Of a stretch of 64,000 nucleotides of DNA, positions 47,779-59,400 are shown piece by piece; the stretch's first letter is position 1; the number at the start of each line of letters is the position of its first letter. The position numbers and the translations under genes are program-made. Origin of the DNA: Anabas testudineus (Eukaryota; Chordata; Actinopteri; Anabantiformes; Anabantidae); contig NC_046618.1 of assembly GCF_900324465.2 (NCBI RefSeq), positions 12,893,063-12,957,062 on the forward strand, read 5' to 3'. Below the pieces are notes generated by a model. It did not search any database and was not told the DNA's origin. It was given only the letters and a program-made list of their open reading frames with translations.

Positions 47779-50100
47779 TCACAAAACCAAAACCAAGGAA
47801 ATAACCATGCTCTGCAGCTCCGTCTGCAGAATTGTGATTGAAAGTGACACATTCCTCCTGAAGTTGTCATGTGAGTTCTATAGCTAACAATGTTATGTTG
47901 CTTATATTTATCCAATATATACTGCACTTTTTTATATGTCTAGCCTTTGCTGAACAGCTCAGCTAAAGTCAGAAAACAAGTTAGTCTGTTAAAGAACGGC
48001 ATCTACATTTGCCACATTTCCTCAAACAAAAAAAGCTACTGGTAATACCAGGTGGGTGTGCCAGAAAGATTTCTGAATGTATTCACCAAGTTAATATTAA
48101 CTTCTCATTTGTAAAATAAAGGATTATTTTTTCAGTCAAAAGTCATAGTGTAGCTTTCAAATATGTTATTTTTATGTACTTTTCTATATGTTAAATGCAT
48201 GTTTGTTGTTTATGTATATTTTTGCAAACTGTACTATTAAAATGCTGTGCAATATTTGGTCAGCCACACCTCAAACATATTTTAAGTACACTTAAATCAT
48301 TTTTTTCATGCTGACCACATATGAATAAAGTCTTATCTTACTACACAAGCTAAAATTGTTATAGTGAACAGATCACAAAATATCTCTCCTCTTTCTCACA
48401 CAAGTTGATCAAATGAGTTCTGAAGAACATGTTTATGTTTTCCTTTGGTTAACACAATGTCCTCTGTGTAATCAAGAAATAAAGATTGTGTGTCATGCTA
48501 CAGATGTGACATGTGTCTGGATTATTTCACTCGACCCAAAGACTGCATGCAAGAGTTGCTATCCTGCAAGACAGAAATGATTTGGCATTACAATGCAATG
48601 TGTGCAGTAAAGGATTAGTTAGCTGATTAAATGCTTTGGTTTCATAAACATAACCATGATGCTTAAAACCACAAACACCTCCCTGTCCATTATTAGAACA
48701 CTGTCTCAAAAAGCTTGCTGATACCCATTATAGTTGTTTGCTTTAGCCTCCATTTAACTATGGTACACTAACTTAACCATTTCTAACATCAGAACACTGA
48801 AACACTACAAAAGCATCTGCCAAATAATTTAATGAACAATCAGCCAAAAATATTCTAATGTGTTATCTAAGAAGACTTGTCTTCTCCCCTTACTTACTGC
48901 ATACTGGCATAATATAAATTACAGCTCCATACATGCTCTTCATCTATGCAAAATAAAAAGGGAAGTTGGGTGTGCTCCAGTAATACACAAAGTGTTGCAA
49001 TAGTTAAAGACAAGCTGCTTTACAAGGTAATGATCTAATCCATCTAGGTTTTCTAACAAATCGATCTTACAAGTCTTACACAGCAGAAATGTCACATGCA
49101 TTGTGAAACACAGTTCCCAATTTTAACTCAAATATGCATAATTATTTTTCAAAAATGTTTTGTGGGTAAAGGATTTTGAAGTAAATGGTGTAGATTGAAC
49201 CCCATGCCAAAGACAAGAATTAAAACTCAGGTGAATTTGAAAGGTAGCTCACCCCACGCTGAGTTAACTCAGTGTCACCTTGGCCTTCATTGGATCTATA
49301 CGTCTATACCTGAATTAAGGTTTGGTTCTTGGTCCGCGTATGGATCTCAGTGTTCAATGTGTGTAATTCGCCACAACCACCTTGTCTCCCTGAGCCATGT
49401 TGTGTGTGACGTGTGTGTCCTCATGATCATTCTTTACCACATTCAAGCTGAACTCAAGCAGTTTTGAGTTTCTCCCGGGTCAGGATCTGCAAACATCAGT
49501 TCAGAGGGGCGTTCAGTGTGGTTTGTTGCTTCCTCCGAAACATGTGGGCACTGAACAGGAACAGGAACTCTTCCATTAGAAATGAGACTGATTTCAAGAA
49601 GGGGCCTCTCATTTGTATGAATATACAAATGAGAGAAAACTTTTCTGGAAAAGTTTGGACTTTTAGCAAAAACTAAAAATCTGTGAAAATTGATTAGTTC
49701 ATTTCACTGTATATCTGACAAAAGTACAAAGAAACACAATTCAGTGTTTTCTCTGAGCAACGTAATTGCATTTTTTTATATGCAAACAAATTCAGAGAAT
49801 GATTCTTACAACACTCTTAAAAAAAAGTCACAGAAGCAAAGTAAAACTGCAAAGTTTTATTCAAATATTCATTCTGGATGATTCCATTATTAGCAGGTTC
49901 ATTGGTAACAGGTGAGGGTATCATAAAAAAGACCAGCCACCATCAACAAGTGAGCATGGGTTGTGGCTCACACCTACACACAATTCACACCATTTTCTCG
50001 CCAAAGCTTGTTCAAAACCAATATTTCTCACACATCATTATATAAAATTTAGGTCTATTGCCATCTACAGTATCTATTATAATATAATATAATCATCATC
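47779..50100. other. 3' region of HCAR copy 1 and intergenic sequence
   Basis: This contains the HCAR 3' untranslated region (AATAAA at 48115-48120; another near 48478) and AT-rich intergenic sequence. 49550-49610 matches 55715-55775 in copy B (GAGACTGATTTCAA). No exon is recognised. Confidence 0.55.
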
Positions 50101-50104
50101 ATAA

Positions 50105-50530
50105 TATTGTGAAAAGAATCATGGACTTTGTGTCACAGTTTGGCTGCTGTCTCCTTCTCAGTTACCTGCCCTCCTCCACTAACCCGGTCACACTCCCTTG
50201 CTCGGCTTTCTCAGTCTTCTGCGACACACATACAGGTCGCCTTTCCCCGGCTTGTCTTTTGTTCCACTCGCCACAGAATGCTGCACACGTTTGGCCTCAT
50301 GCTTTGTTGCTCTCTTCCACCGTCTTCTCGGGTTTCCAGCCTTCTTTCCACACTTTCTCTCCCCTTTGCTTGTGAGCTGTCTGCCCTTCACTGGTCAGTA
50401 CCCACCTGTTCTGCTCTTGCTGACTCTCATGGTGGCTCCGTGTGGTCCACCTGCCCAGCTAATGCTTTTTACCTGTCCTTGCTGCCAATCTGCTAGAGCC
50501 AAAACTTTTTTGTTACTCACCTAAACAGCT
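50105..50530. repeat. GC-richer insertion of unknown family, only in copy A
   Basis: This block is distinctly richer in C and G than its surroundings and has no counterpart between the matching landmarks of copy B, so it was probably inserted after the duplication. It has overlapping open frames of 88-122 aa on the plus strand with no recognisable domain. It may be part of an interspersed repeat; I could not place the family. Confidence 0.35.
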
Positions 50531-51059
50531 GTGTTAATTATTCTAACACATCTTTGCTACGCCCTAACACATTGTACTTAAGGATCAATGAAGAGACATG
50601 TTGCCTGGTGCATTGCATTTGGGTCCAAGTCATATACTCCAACCCTCAGGTGGCATTGCGTGTGTTAACTGTCATATTACTATGACTAACATGGCCATTA
50701 ATACTTAAAACCACTGCCACTTAACACATTTTAGAGTGACAAACAGCAATCAAAGCAATGATTATCCCAGGAAATCATTACTATATAATGAAGCAAGTAA
50801 AATATATATGCCCACATCCATGGAAGGAGTGTGGCATTAGAAATCTAATTCCAGGCACTCAAGTGATCTAAAAGTAAAACAGGCCTTTATTAAACACATT
50901 AAAAGACACACTAACAGGTAACTTTAAACGTCACATCTACCTTCCTAAGGTTGTCGTCACACACAATGCGCTGAACCCAGTTATTCCACACTCCTGTTTC
51001 AAATGACAGTGCTGGCAGCAGGTTGTCAAGCTGTTATTTAGATTTCATTGAAAAAATAA

Positions 51060-51490
51060 CACAAATATATTATTATTACAGCAGTTTATTCAAACGCTAT
51101 CTTCCTAAATTATCACACAGCTGAATCAACACCTCTTTAAAATAACTTTGACACACTGACACCTTTGTAAAGGGAGGACCGTTTTAGACCAGTTTCGGCC
51201 TGTTGTACACAATGAGTTGTTTTTTGAGACTTCCTGTATACAACCTTGAATATTGAAACACACTACACAAAAAGTGAAAGAAGTACAAATAGACAGAGCA
51301 AGTAAGGTTATATAAACACAACTAAACAACTTCATCCCGAAACTCCATTTTGAATGTGGAGAAACTCCTGGGGATCAAATTAAAGTAAAATGATGTCTGT
51401 TTTGTGTCAGTTTCACACCTGTAATGAAAGTGATGCTACGGGGAAACTGAAAATACCCAAAGGGTCCACAATCTGAAATACTACGATGAC
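51060..51490 (-). pseudogene. Duplicated vestige of the KNTC1 3' untranslated region
   Basis: Ordered matches tie this to 56030-56457: the CTTCCTAAATTATCACACAG segment near 51100, AGTGAAAGAAGTACAAATAG near 51275, GTGGAGAAACTCCTG near 51356, and ACCCAAAGGGTCCACAATC near 51457. The last match (GACTAAAACTGC) corresponds to the KNTC1 stop-codon surroundings. No coding exon remains. It is the right edge of duplication copy A and supports a breakpoint at or just inside the last KNTC1 exon. Confidence 0.7.
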
Positions 51491-51857
51491 TAAAACTGCT
51501 AATACGATTTAATATTTTAATATTAAACACATGCTGGGTTGATTTTATTCATATCTTTATGGTTCACTCTCCACTAAATACATTTTTTTTAAGATACCGC
51601 TCACTGACCAAGCACACACACCTCTGACCTAAACTTCATATATACCTAACAAGTGCGTCTTCATTTTTAGCTCTACAATGTCACATCATCTGTGGACTAT
51701 TTCCTTAAAGTAAAAGTTGCAGTGTTGGGTATAGATATCAAACAAACAGGTCATCCCCCAGAAGCATCCTGCCTCAGCTGGCTCTCATTTAAAACTATAA
51801 TAATTGAAAAAAGTTGTGTAGAGGCTTACTTATAAAGTGAATTTGCAAAGCAATGAA

Positions 51858-52328
51858 CGAACCAACCAACCAACCAACCAACCAACCAACCAACCAACCA
51901 ACCAACAAACAAACCAACCAACCAACCAACCAACCAACAAACAAACCAACCAACCAACCAACCAACCAACCAACCAAAGACTGAACCAACCAACCAACCA
52001 ACCAACAAACAAACAAACAAACAAACAAACAAACAAACAAACCAACCAACCAACCAACCAACCAACCAACCAACCAACAAACAAACAAACAAACAAACAA
52101 ACAAACAAACAAACAAACCAACCAACCAACCAACCAACCAACCAACCAACCAACCAACCAACCAACCAACCAACCAACCAACCAACCAACCAACCAACCA
52201 ACCAACCAACCAACCAACCAACCAACCAACCAACCAACCAACCAACCAACCAACCAACCAACCAACCAACCAACCAACCAACCAACCAACCAACCAACAA
52301 ACAAACCAACCAACCAACCAACCAACCA
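51858..52328. repeat. (CCAA)n tetranucleotide array with (CAAA)n blocks
   Basis: About 470 bases made almost entirely of CCAA units, interrupted by CAAA blocks (about 52000-52040 and 52077-52117) and one non-repeat spacer (AAAGACTGAA near 51975). Because the period is four and no stop codon occurs in either unit, long frames run through several phases on both strands. These are not genes. Confidence 0.97.
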
Positions 52329-52329
52329 T

Positions 52330-54040
52330 GTTTTGTGTATAGAGTAACAAACAGACCACAGAGGACTGAGGGGACCTTTTAAAGGAAAGAGAACAAGAAT
52401 CCATCTATGCATAGAATCCATAATTAGGGCGCTGCAGAGTGGAGAGTGCAGGTGGTCCAAACAAGGGCATTAGGAAGTTGCGGTAGGCGGGAGTGAGACC
52501 AGGTGAACACAGGGGGGAGACAGAAACAACACCAACTGAATGGGGACGAAGCAGAAATCGTAACAGTTCTATATCCCACATGATTTTCCTTTCAGTAGAA
52601 ATGGGTCTGGGTTCTTACAGGTTAAGGTAGTTACACAGCTTTTAGTGTCTGTCTGTGTTGCGTTTTCATTTAAATACTTTTCTTATCGTTATCTGTGACC
52701 TGCACCCTCGTTGCTTTAAAGAAAAAAACTTGTACACTTGTACATTTTAGGTGTGTATGTATATGTATATATGTATGTATGTAAGAGCGAATAGTAATAT
52801 CAATCTCAATAACAAAAATAACATTAATAACCACAAATTTAATGCTATAACATTTAATACAGTATCATCTCTACATTTACTAAACAGCATATTTTCTGTA
52901 CAACACATTCACACTTTTAAAATGTCTGTCTTTATTCATTTGTTAGTAGTGAGCTTCCTCTATTAGCCATTTAGACCAATACTTCAGATCACGCAGTGTC
53001 CACGACAATCATATTCAGGTCTGTAAGTGTTAAGATGTCATTCGCAGTATTTAGATAATCTAATTTCACTATCAGGTGTTTTTTCTGTAAAGAGGAACAG
53101 CTGCTTTCAGCTACAACACAAAGCATGAGAATAATACAGCTGCTACATTTTTATCATTTATTTATAATTGTGTGAAAATCGATGTAATCCCTGATTGGTT
53201 AAAGCCCCTCCAGCAGTATTTTCATGTCAAGTTGTCCACTAGACAGCAGTAGAGGTTTACATTCAGTTGTTTTCTCCCTTTTGAGGCTGTTGTAGCCTCT
53301 GATTCTGATTATTAACTACTGCATGTAAAAAAAAAAAAAACTTCTTTTTAAGCTGAATTGATTAGTAAAATTCCCCTTGGAGGAATTTAGTACCAGTAAC
53401 AGTCTTAGTAACAGACAACATCCTGTTTTTTTTCAGTTCCCTAATCATCTGTTAAACTGTAGATTTCTTTTTTTTTTTCATGAAGAAATTCAGTTAACAT
53501 GGAGGCAACACAAAAACTGCATATTTAATTTTAAATTCATATTTAAAATGAAATGTTTTTGTTGCATAATCTTTTTTGCATCTCTCCACAAAACCACCTG
53601 TCAAACAGTGTAAAACACAGTAGTTGATGCTTTATATATTTGCCTACGTCAGAGGTGCTGTTTCATTACGGAAAACACACTGGACGGTGAAGGATTATGT
53701 ATGATACTTATCGTCTTCGGAAAACTGTGAATGACATCTTCATCCTTAGTTACAAACCTGACTGCCTGAGCTGACACGATCTGTAGAAAGGATCCATGAC
53801 TTCTTTTTTTAGACATCCCAGCTATCAAACAGCCTATAACTAGAATCTGTGAGGGTGTGTTGACAGCACTGTTCATTTTAGTAAGAAGTGAGAAAACAAC
53901 ATTTTCAAAAATATTGTTCACAAAAATGTCACAAAACTGTGAATGGCATATTTCAGCTTCCCTGTAGACCTTGAATGAACATACATTCTGCATGATAATT
54001 GTTCAGTAATAATCTACTAATTGTGTGTATTCATGGTTAA
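52330..54040. other. Intergenic sequence upstream of HCAR copy 2
   Basis: No exon is recognised. 52430-52570 is a GC-richer patch of unknown origin with no match in copy A. A GTAT-type repeat lies at 52752-52786. The 52895-54040 part matches copy A upstream sequence in order. Confidence 0.55.
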
Positions 54041-54178
54041 CAGAAAGCAGAACTCCAATCTTCCGGTAAAGGTTAAAACCACAAACACTTGCCTGACATG
54101 CCTCTTTAAAGAACACTGACAACACCCACAGGAGTTATTTCTTTGATCAGCTGTCTGTCAGATCACACACAGCTCAGC

Positions 54179-55147
54179 ATGAAGTGCTATTTCAATGGAA
54201 CTCTGCTGATCAGTGTGCTCCCTCCACTGCTGGTGACTGAGTTTGTTCTGGGAGTCGTTGGAAATGGTCTGGCTCTCTGGATCTTCTGCTTCCACCTGAA
54301 GCCCTGGAAGAGCAGCACAGTGTTGCTCTTCAATCTGGCTGTGGCTGATTTTCTGCTCAACATGGTTTTGCCTCTGCGTGCTAGTTACTACGTCTCTGGG
54401 ATCTCATGGAAGTTTGGAGGTGCCCTGTGCAACATCTGCCTCTTCATGTTGGCTATGAACCGCAGTGGAAGCGCCTTCTTCTTGATGGCCATCGCTGTGG
54501 ACAGGTACATGCGTGTGGTGCATCCCCATCATCCCATCAACTCTCTGAGTGTGTCTAAAGCCCTGCTCGGAGCACTCGGACTGTGGCTGCTCACCATTTC
54601 AATGACCGCTCATCTCTTCAGTTTACAACATGGCAACTCAACTTACTGCGAGAGCTTCATGATTGATACTGAGACACAGCATAACATCACTTGGCACAAG
54701 TTTGTGTTTCTCTTTTCCTTCTACGTGCCTCTGTCTGTGATCCTCTACTGCACAGTCCACATCATCAGCCACCTGAGAGGGAGACAGCTGGGCCAGCATG
54801 CCAAAATCAAAAAGGCTCTGTTCTTCATCATAGTAGTGGTGCTGCTCTTCACCATTTGCTTTCTGCCTAGTACCATTACACAAATGCTAATTTGGATCAA
54901 GAAATATAAGTTGGCTCATGCCGATGGCCAAGTCTGTCCTGCACTGGAGAACCTGACGACCACATTTTACATCACCGTTAGCCTGACCTATCTCAACAGC
55001 GGACTGGACCCTGTGGTGTACTACTTCTCCAGTCCTGCCTTCAAGAACATCTGCAGGAAAGCTCTTCATCTGGCTCAAGCAGACACTGTTGAAAGTACAG
55101 AGAAGAAAACGCGAGAAACGGGATCCCAGTCGCTCAGCCAGCTGTGA
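54179..55147 (+). CDS. Hydroxycarboxylic acid receptor-like GPCR, copy 2
   Basis: Single-exon 322-aa receptor, starting at the ATG at 54179. From the start through TM5 I count only four base differences from copy 1 (46804) in about 670 bases. TM6-ECL3 then diverges sharply over about 90 bases: FTICFLPSTITQMLIWIKK with a shorter ECL3 ending HADGQ, against FAICFLPSSVTQLLIWIQT and GSLPDNQ in copy 1. TM7 and the tail are again nearly identical. All family landmarks are kept: Arg95 in TM3, DRY at 108-110, Cys84 and Cys157, and DPVVYYF. The reading frame is intact and a poly(A) signal is at 55405-55410, so the gene looks functional. It is probably a lineage-specific tandem duplicate that may differ in ligand preference; that is inference. 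Confidence 0.92.
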   Translation: MKCYFNGTLLISVLPPLLVTEFVLGVVGNGLALWIFCFHLKPWKSSTVLLFNLAVADFLLNMVLPLRASYYVSGISWKFGGALCNICLFMLAMNRSGSAFFLMAIAVDRYMRVVHPHHPINSLSVSKALLGALGLWLLTISMTAHLFSLQHGNSTYCESFMIDTETQHNITWHKFVFLFSFYVPLSVILYCTVHIISHLRGRQLGQHAKIKKALFFIIVVVLLFTICFLPSTITQMLIWIKKYKLAHADGQVCPALENLTTTFYITVSLTYLNSGLDPVVYYFSSPAFKNICRKALHLAQADTVESTEKKTRETGSQSLSQL

Positions 55148-56457
55148 TCACAAAACCAAAACCAAGGAAATAACCATGTGAGTGCAGTAGCTAACTTGTA
55201 GATGTTATATATTACATTATATAAATGTTATATTGCTTTTTTATTAGCTATGGCCTTTAATAAACAGCTCTGATAGAATTTATGTTATACTGAAGTGAGC
55301 TAATATTAATTATGCATTAACATGTAATATTATTTCTTCTGTCAAAAGTTGTCATCTGGCTTTTATATATGCTTACTGTAATGCTGTACTATTCAAAACA
55401 ATGTAATAAAGAAATACTTACTAAAAATACTACTCATTTTACAACCAGTGGTCACTTTTCAAATTCTCTAATATGAACCCAATTATACACAAAAAATAAT
55501 AACACAATGCAGAAGATAAAAATAGGTGACTGTCATTTTCAGTGAATTTCAAAAGGTCATCTACATCTTGTCAGTATACAATGTGGGTTTGCCCACAACC
55601 ACATCACCTCCATTATCTATTTTCTGTGTGTGTGTCCTCATAACCCCCTTCTACGTAATCCATGTTGAAATCAGTTTTCTCAGAGGCTGCTTCCTAAGAT
55701 TATTGTGTGTGCACTGAATAAAGGGAATTTGTCCATTCAAGGTGAGACTGATTTCAAAAAAGGACCCCTAGCTACTAAATATACTCAAAACTCAAACTGT
55801 AAGATCTGTAATATGTTGCTATAATAATCGGTTATCAAAAGAAAACAGCAGTAACTGTAAGATATTTACAAAACAGAAACAGGAAACTTGAATTAAGAAA
55901 CATGTTTGCTACATAAAACAAGCAGTGCGAACAAAAAAGTCTGATACATTTAGCTATTTAGCCTAATTTAAATGGGATGGACAAGTAGTAATAAGTAATA
56001 CTCGACAGTCGAGCACTAAATTCAAACTACATCTTCCCAAATTATCATACAGTTGATTTAACAGCACTTTATTATAATTATAATAAACAATTGTCTGTAA
56101 TTTTAAATAAGATAGTTGTAAAATAACATTTTTGATCCTGTTTTACAGGACTTCCTTTACGCAGTGTTAAATGATGAAAAGCTTTTATTCAAATGTTACA
56201 CAAACCATAGAAAGAAGTGCAAATATAGCAACACAGACCAATTCAGATTATATAAATACAGCTGAATAGTGTCAGTTCAACCCGAAGCTCCATTTTACGT
56301 GTGGAGAAACTCCTGAAAACAAATTAAAGTAAAATTCAAATAAAGCCAGAGAAGTGATAACCCAAAGGTTACACAATCCGTAGTAATAAATAAATACAAA
56401 AATGTTTATAGCATTCATTTATATTTTGATTTCATCAAACACAAAGTGGGATGATCA
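55148..56457. other. HCAR copy 2 3' region and KNTC1 3' untranslated region
   Basis: The two genes converge tail to tail here. The HCAR poly(A) signal is at 55405-55410. On the minus strand, AATAAA-type signals for KNTC1 lie near 56068 and 56185. No further gene is seen. Confidence 0.6.
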
Positions 56458-59400
56458 CTAAAACTCAGCATCAGTCACCTTTAGGCAGCTTGGTGAAGAT
56501 GAGCCGTTTGTCAGCGTTTTTCCTCTTTGATGCTCTTTGTGTTTCATGTACTCACGAGCGAGAGAGTCTGCATCATCTTGACTGTAGAGCAGGTTAAAAC
56601 ACAACAAATTATACAGCGGTAAAGGTCAAGCGCAAATACTAAGCAGCCTGTAACATACAGTCAGATTAATGTGTTGTCTAGCTGGTAGCACAAAGCATGG
56701 TGACCTACAGTATGTTGCTGCTCTGGAGCAGGTTTACGTAAGAAAATCAGATTAAACCATATCAGCAGCCGAGATACTGACCAATCTGATCACAGAAAAA
56801 ACTATATAAAACAATCAAACAGGATCCCAACAGGAAGAGCTTTTTCATAGAAAAGTGAAGTCATTTTTCTGTTCCACACTTCCCATATGTTACTTTATGT
56901 TTTCCACTAAATAACTGTAATATACTGATATAGCTTCATTCTCTTTGTATAAATCCTAATTTCTGTTAGGATTCTTCAAAGTGTTGATGCTTTTACAATT
57001 ACATGTCATACTAAGTTTAGAAAATCCATATAAAAATGAAAAACAGAATTCATATTTTTTATAAAAAATATAGTTCGTCAGTTCCTAAAACTTCCAAGCT
57101 GCGAAATGAATTCAATCCGTTTTAATATATTAGTTTGGGCAAAAGACCAAACAGTGATATCATTTACATTTAGTCACTTTTATCCAAAGCGACTTCCAAG
57201 TGAGCTACAGGGTACAAGGCAAAGGCAGGGTAAGTGTAGGGAGGTCTTGCCTAAGGACCCCTTCTAGATATATAATATAGATTAAACTGACCTTAAAAAT
57301 CAAACTTTCACACAGTATACAGTGAATCACATGAGTCTTTAGCAAATGTTATGTAGACTGTAAAAGGGCAAAAGGCCAGCAGCAGGTCCGGTATATGAAG
57401 ACAGGGCCTCCTAGACTCACACCTGTTTCATCCCATTGATTCAAACAACTGACTTTAAATTCAACTCAAAAACACAGTTTCAATCTTTTTTTTAAAATCA
57501 ATAATCAGTAGTTTTTTAATGATAATGACAACGTTTATTAGTTTATGAAAAATGTGTGTGTGTGTGGGGGGGGGGACAAACAAACAAACTAAATAAAAAA
57601 CTTAACTTACCAGTTCTGGCTGATCAAGTAGTCCACCAAGTCTTTAACCTGGTTTGGTTTTCCATTTGCCACTATGAGCTGCTTCAGATGCTTAAAGTGT
57701 TTGGTTTTTAACAGTTTGTGGTGCTGCCCGTTTTGACTGATGAAAGTTAAAACTGTCTCGGTGACCTGCAGGGTTAAAAAAGATAATGACATTTTGTCAC
57801 ATATTTATTCATTACAAAACAAATAAAGGTTGCAATGCAGACAAAGCACTGCACATTTTTGGTGTATGTTTAATGTTTTTTTGCAATACTACAAGTGTTT
57901 ATGTCTGCATGAAGCATGTTTGGATTTCTATATCTGATAAACAATCTTGACTGCACGCTTTTAATATCTTCACACCATCATCTCCATCTAAGATAATTTC
58001 CTGTTTAACAAACAGGACACTGGAAATCCCAGAACCATCATTCATAGACCGTTTATAATTGGCAACAAATCTCTAGTTATAGCAACTGTTACAACACCAG
58101 CAGAATATAGTTTTAAACTGTGTAAACTCTTAATCACATTAATGAAAACTTGTGCTTGCTGTTGCAGTTCTGCTGATCAAATATTTAAAATTGCTGAAAT
58201 ATTTGGACAGGTAAAGATATAGTCAAAATAAAAATTTCACAAGAGGCTGAAACAGCATTTTATAATGGTGTAAAAAGCAGCTCAAATGTTGGTTCTTGTG
58301 TAAGCACCAAAATTAACCTAAATTAACATCTGACCTGTGAGGGAATTCCAGCCAGTTCCCCAGTGTTCATAAGCTCTTCCACTTGTTCAAGAATGGCGAC
58401 TGGGTTACACACGGACAGAAAGCCCTGCAAACAGAAAACATTGTGACATCATGACAATCAGCTTCTAATTAGGGCATTACTCAATCTAAATGATTGATTA
58501 TTTACTCATTTATTTTAAAAAAGTAAAAAAGGCATAATTACAGAACAAAGTACACAGTGCACACAGAGTACATAAAGTAGAGGTTGAATAAGCCCAGTCT
58601 TTTCTGAAACACATATTCAGACTGGGCCATAAAGAAACACCACCTCAGCCACTGTGGCTCACAGAGTACTACCTTTAATGAGTGGTATAAGTAATCCATG
58701 AAGTAAATTAAAATATGATGAACGACTCAGCCATGATTTTTTAAAAATCTGTAGTTTACATAAAGAAACAATGTGTTGCTTTAAGCTATTGATACAGACG
58801 GCATTGAACGATTACCTCGAGTAACCACAGCAACGCTGTTCTCACATGTTGTATTCACATAGATGTACTCACCTGGATCTGCTGAGCTTTTTTAAGGGGA
58901 CAAGGGATAAGAAGGAGGGTTCCCAGGGCAAAGGCAGGCAAATTGAACTGTGCAAAGCGATTGGCAATCCCCATCAGGTCCAGATTTAATAGGAACGGGC
59001 ACCTGAAGGAGAAAGAGTGGTAGGACTGTTGAAATAAACACGAGGAGAAAACCTGACAATATTGTAGAGGAACTCTAAAGTAACCACATTTTATTCCTCT
59101 GCTCATGACTCAGTACATCAGCTGACTGAGATTTTATCTGAGACCATTTTTTCACCTATACAATATTTACACCACCAGACTGATTTAATTTAATTTTTTT
59201 TTTACTGTTTTAGAAAAATAATAAAGTCAAAGAAAAAAACATGAATCCAACATACACTACATGTACTATACATACATAAAAGTAGTTGTCAATTGCTGAA
59301 TATGAGTAAAACGTACTTTAGAAGGAGAACAAAGGTCTTGTAAAGTGTTTCCTGTTGATCGGGACTCAAAGGAACAGAAGCTGTCATGAAGAAAACAGAT

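Larger units (their letters stand above)
41860..51480. repeat. Copy A of a tandem segmental duplication
   Basis: By eye this block shares ordered landmarks with 51595-56457: HIP1R intron 1 sequence (AAAGTTGCAGT and GCATCATGCCTCAGCTGG near 41985-42090), intergenic landmarks, the HCAR gene, and a 3' part (GTGGAGAAACTCCTG at about 51356-51370) that matches the KNTC1 3' flank. Copy A contains extra sequence (about 49.9-51.0 kb) absent from copy B. Boundaries are approximate. Confidence 0.75.
51595..56457. repeat. Copy B of the tandem segmental duplication
   Basis: This copy starts with a vestige of HIP1R intron 1 (51595-51800, AAAGTTGCAGTGTTGG and CATCCTGCCTCAGCTGG), continues through the second HCAR gene and ends in the true KNTC1 3' flank. 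It is shorter than copy A. The position expected for HIP1R exon 1 is occupied by a tetranucleotide array and unrelated sequence, so no second HIP1R exon 1 is visible. Confidence 0.75.

Noticed and set aside
50109-50524. Overlapping frames of 88-122 aa in the GC-richer block
   Set aside because: Three frames are open over the same bases because of composition, and none has a recognisable motif. Kept only as an unclassified insertion.
51837-52382. CRISPR-like appearance of the repeat array
   Set aside because: The unit is four bases long with no spacers, and the genome is vertebrate.
51795-52460. Open frames of up to 221 aa on both strands (Thr-Asn-Gln-Pro and Val-Gly-Trp-Leu repeats)
   Set aside because: They are produced by the (CCAA)n array, which has no stops in several frames. 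There is no independent coding evidence.
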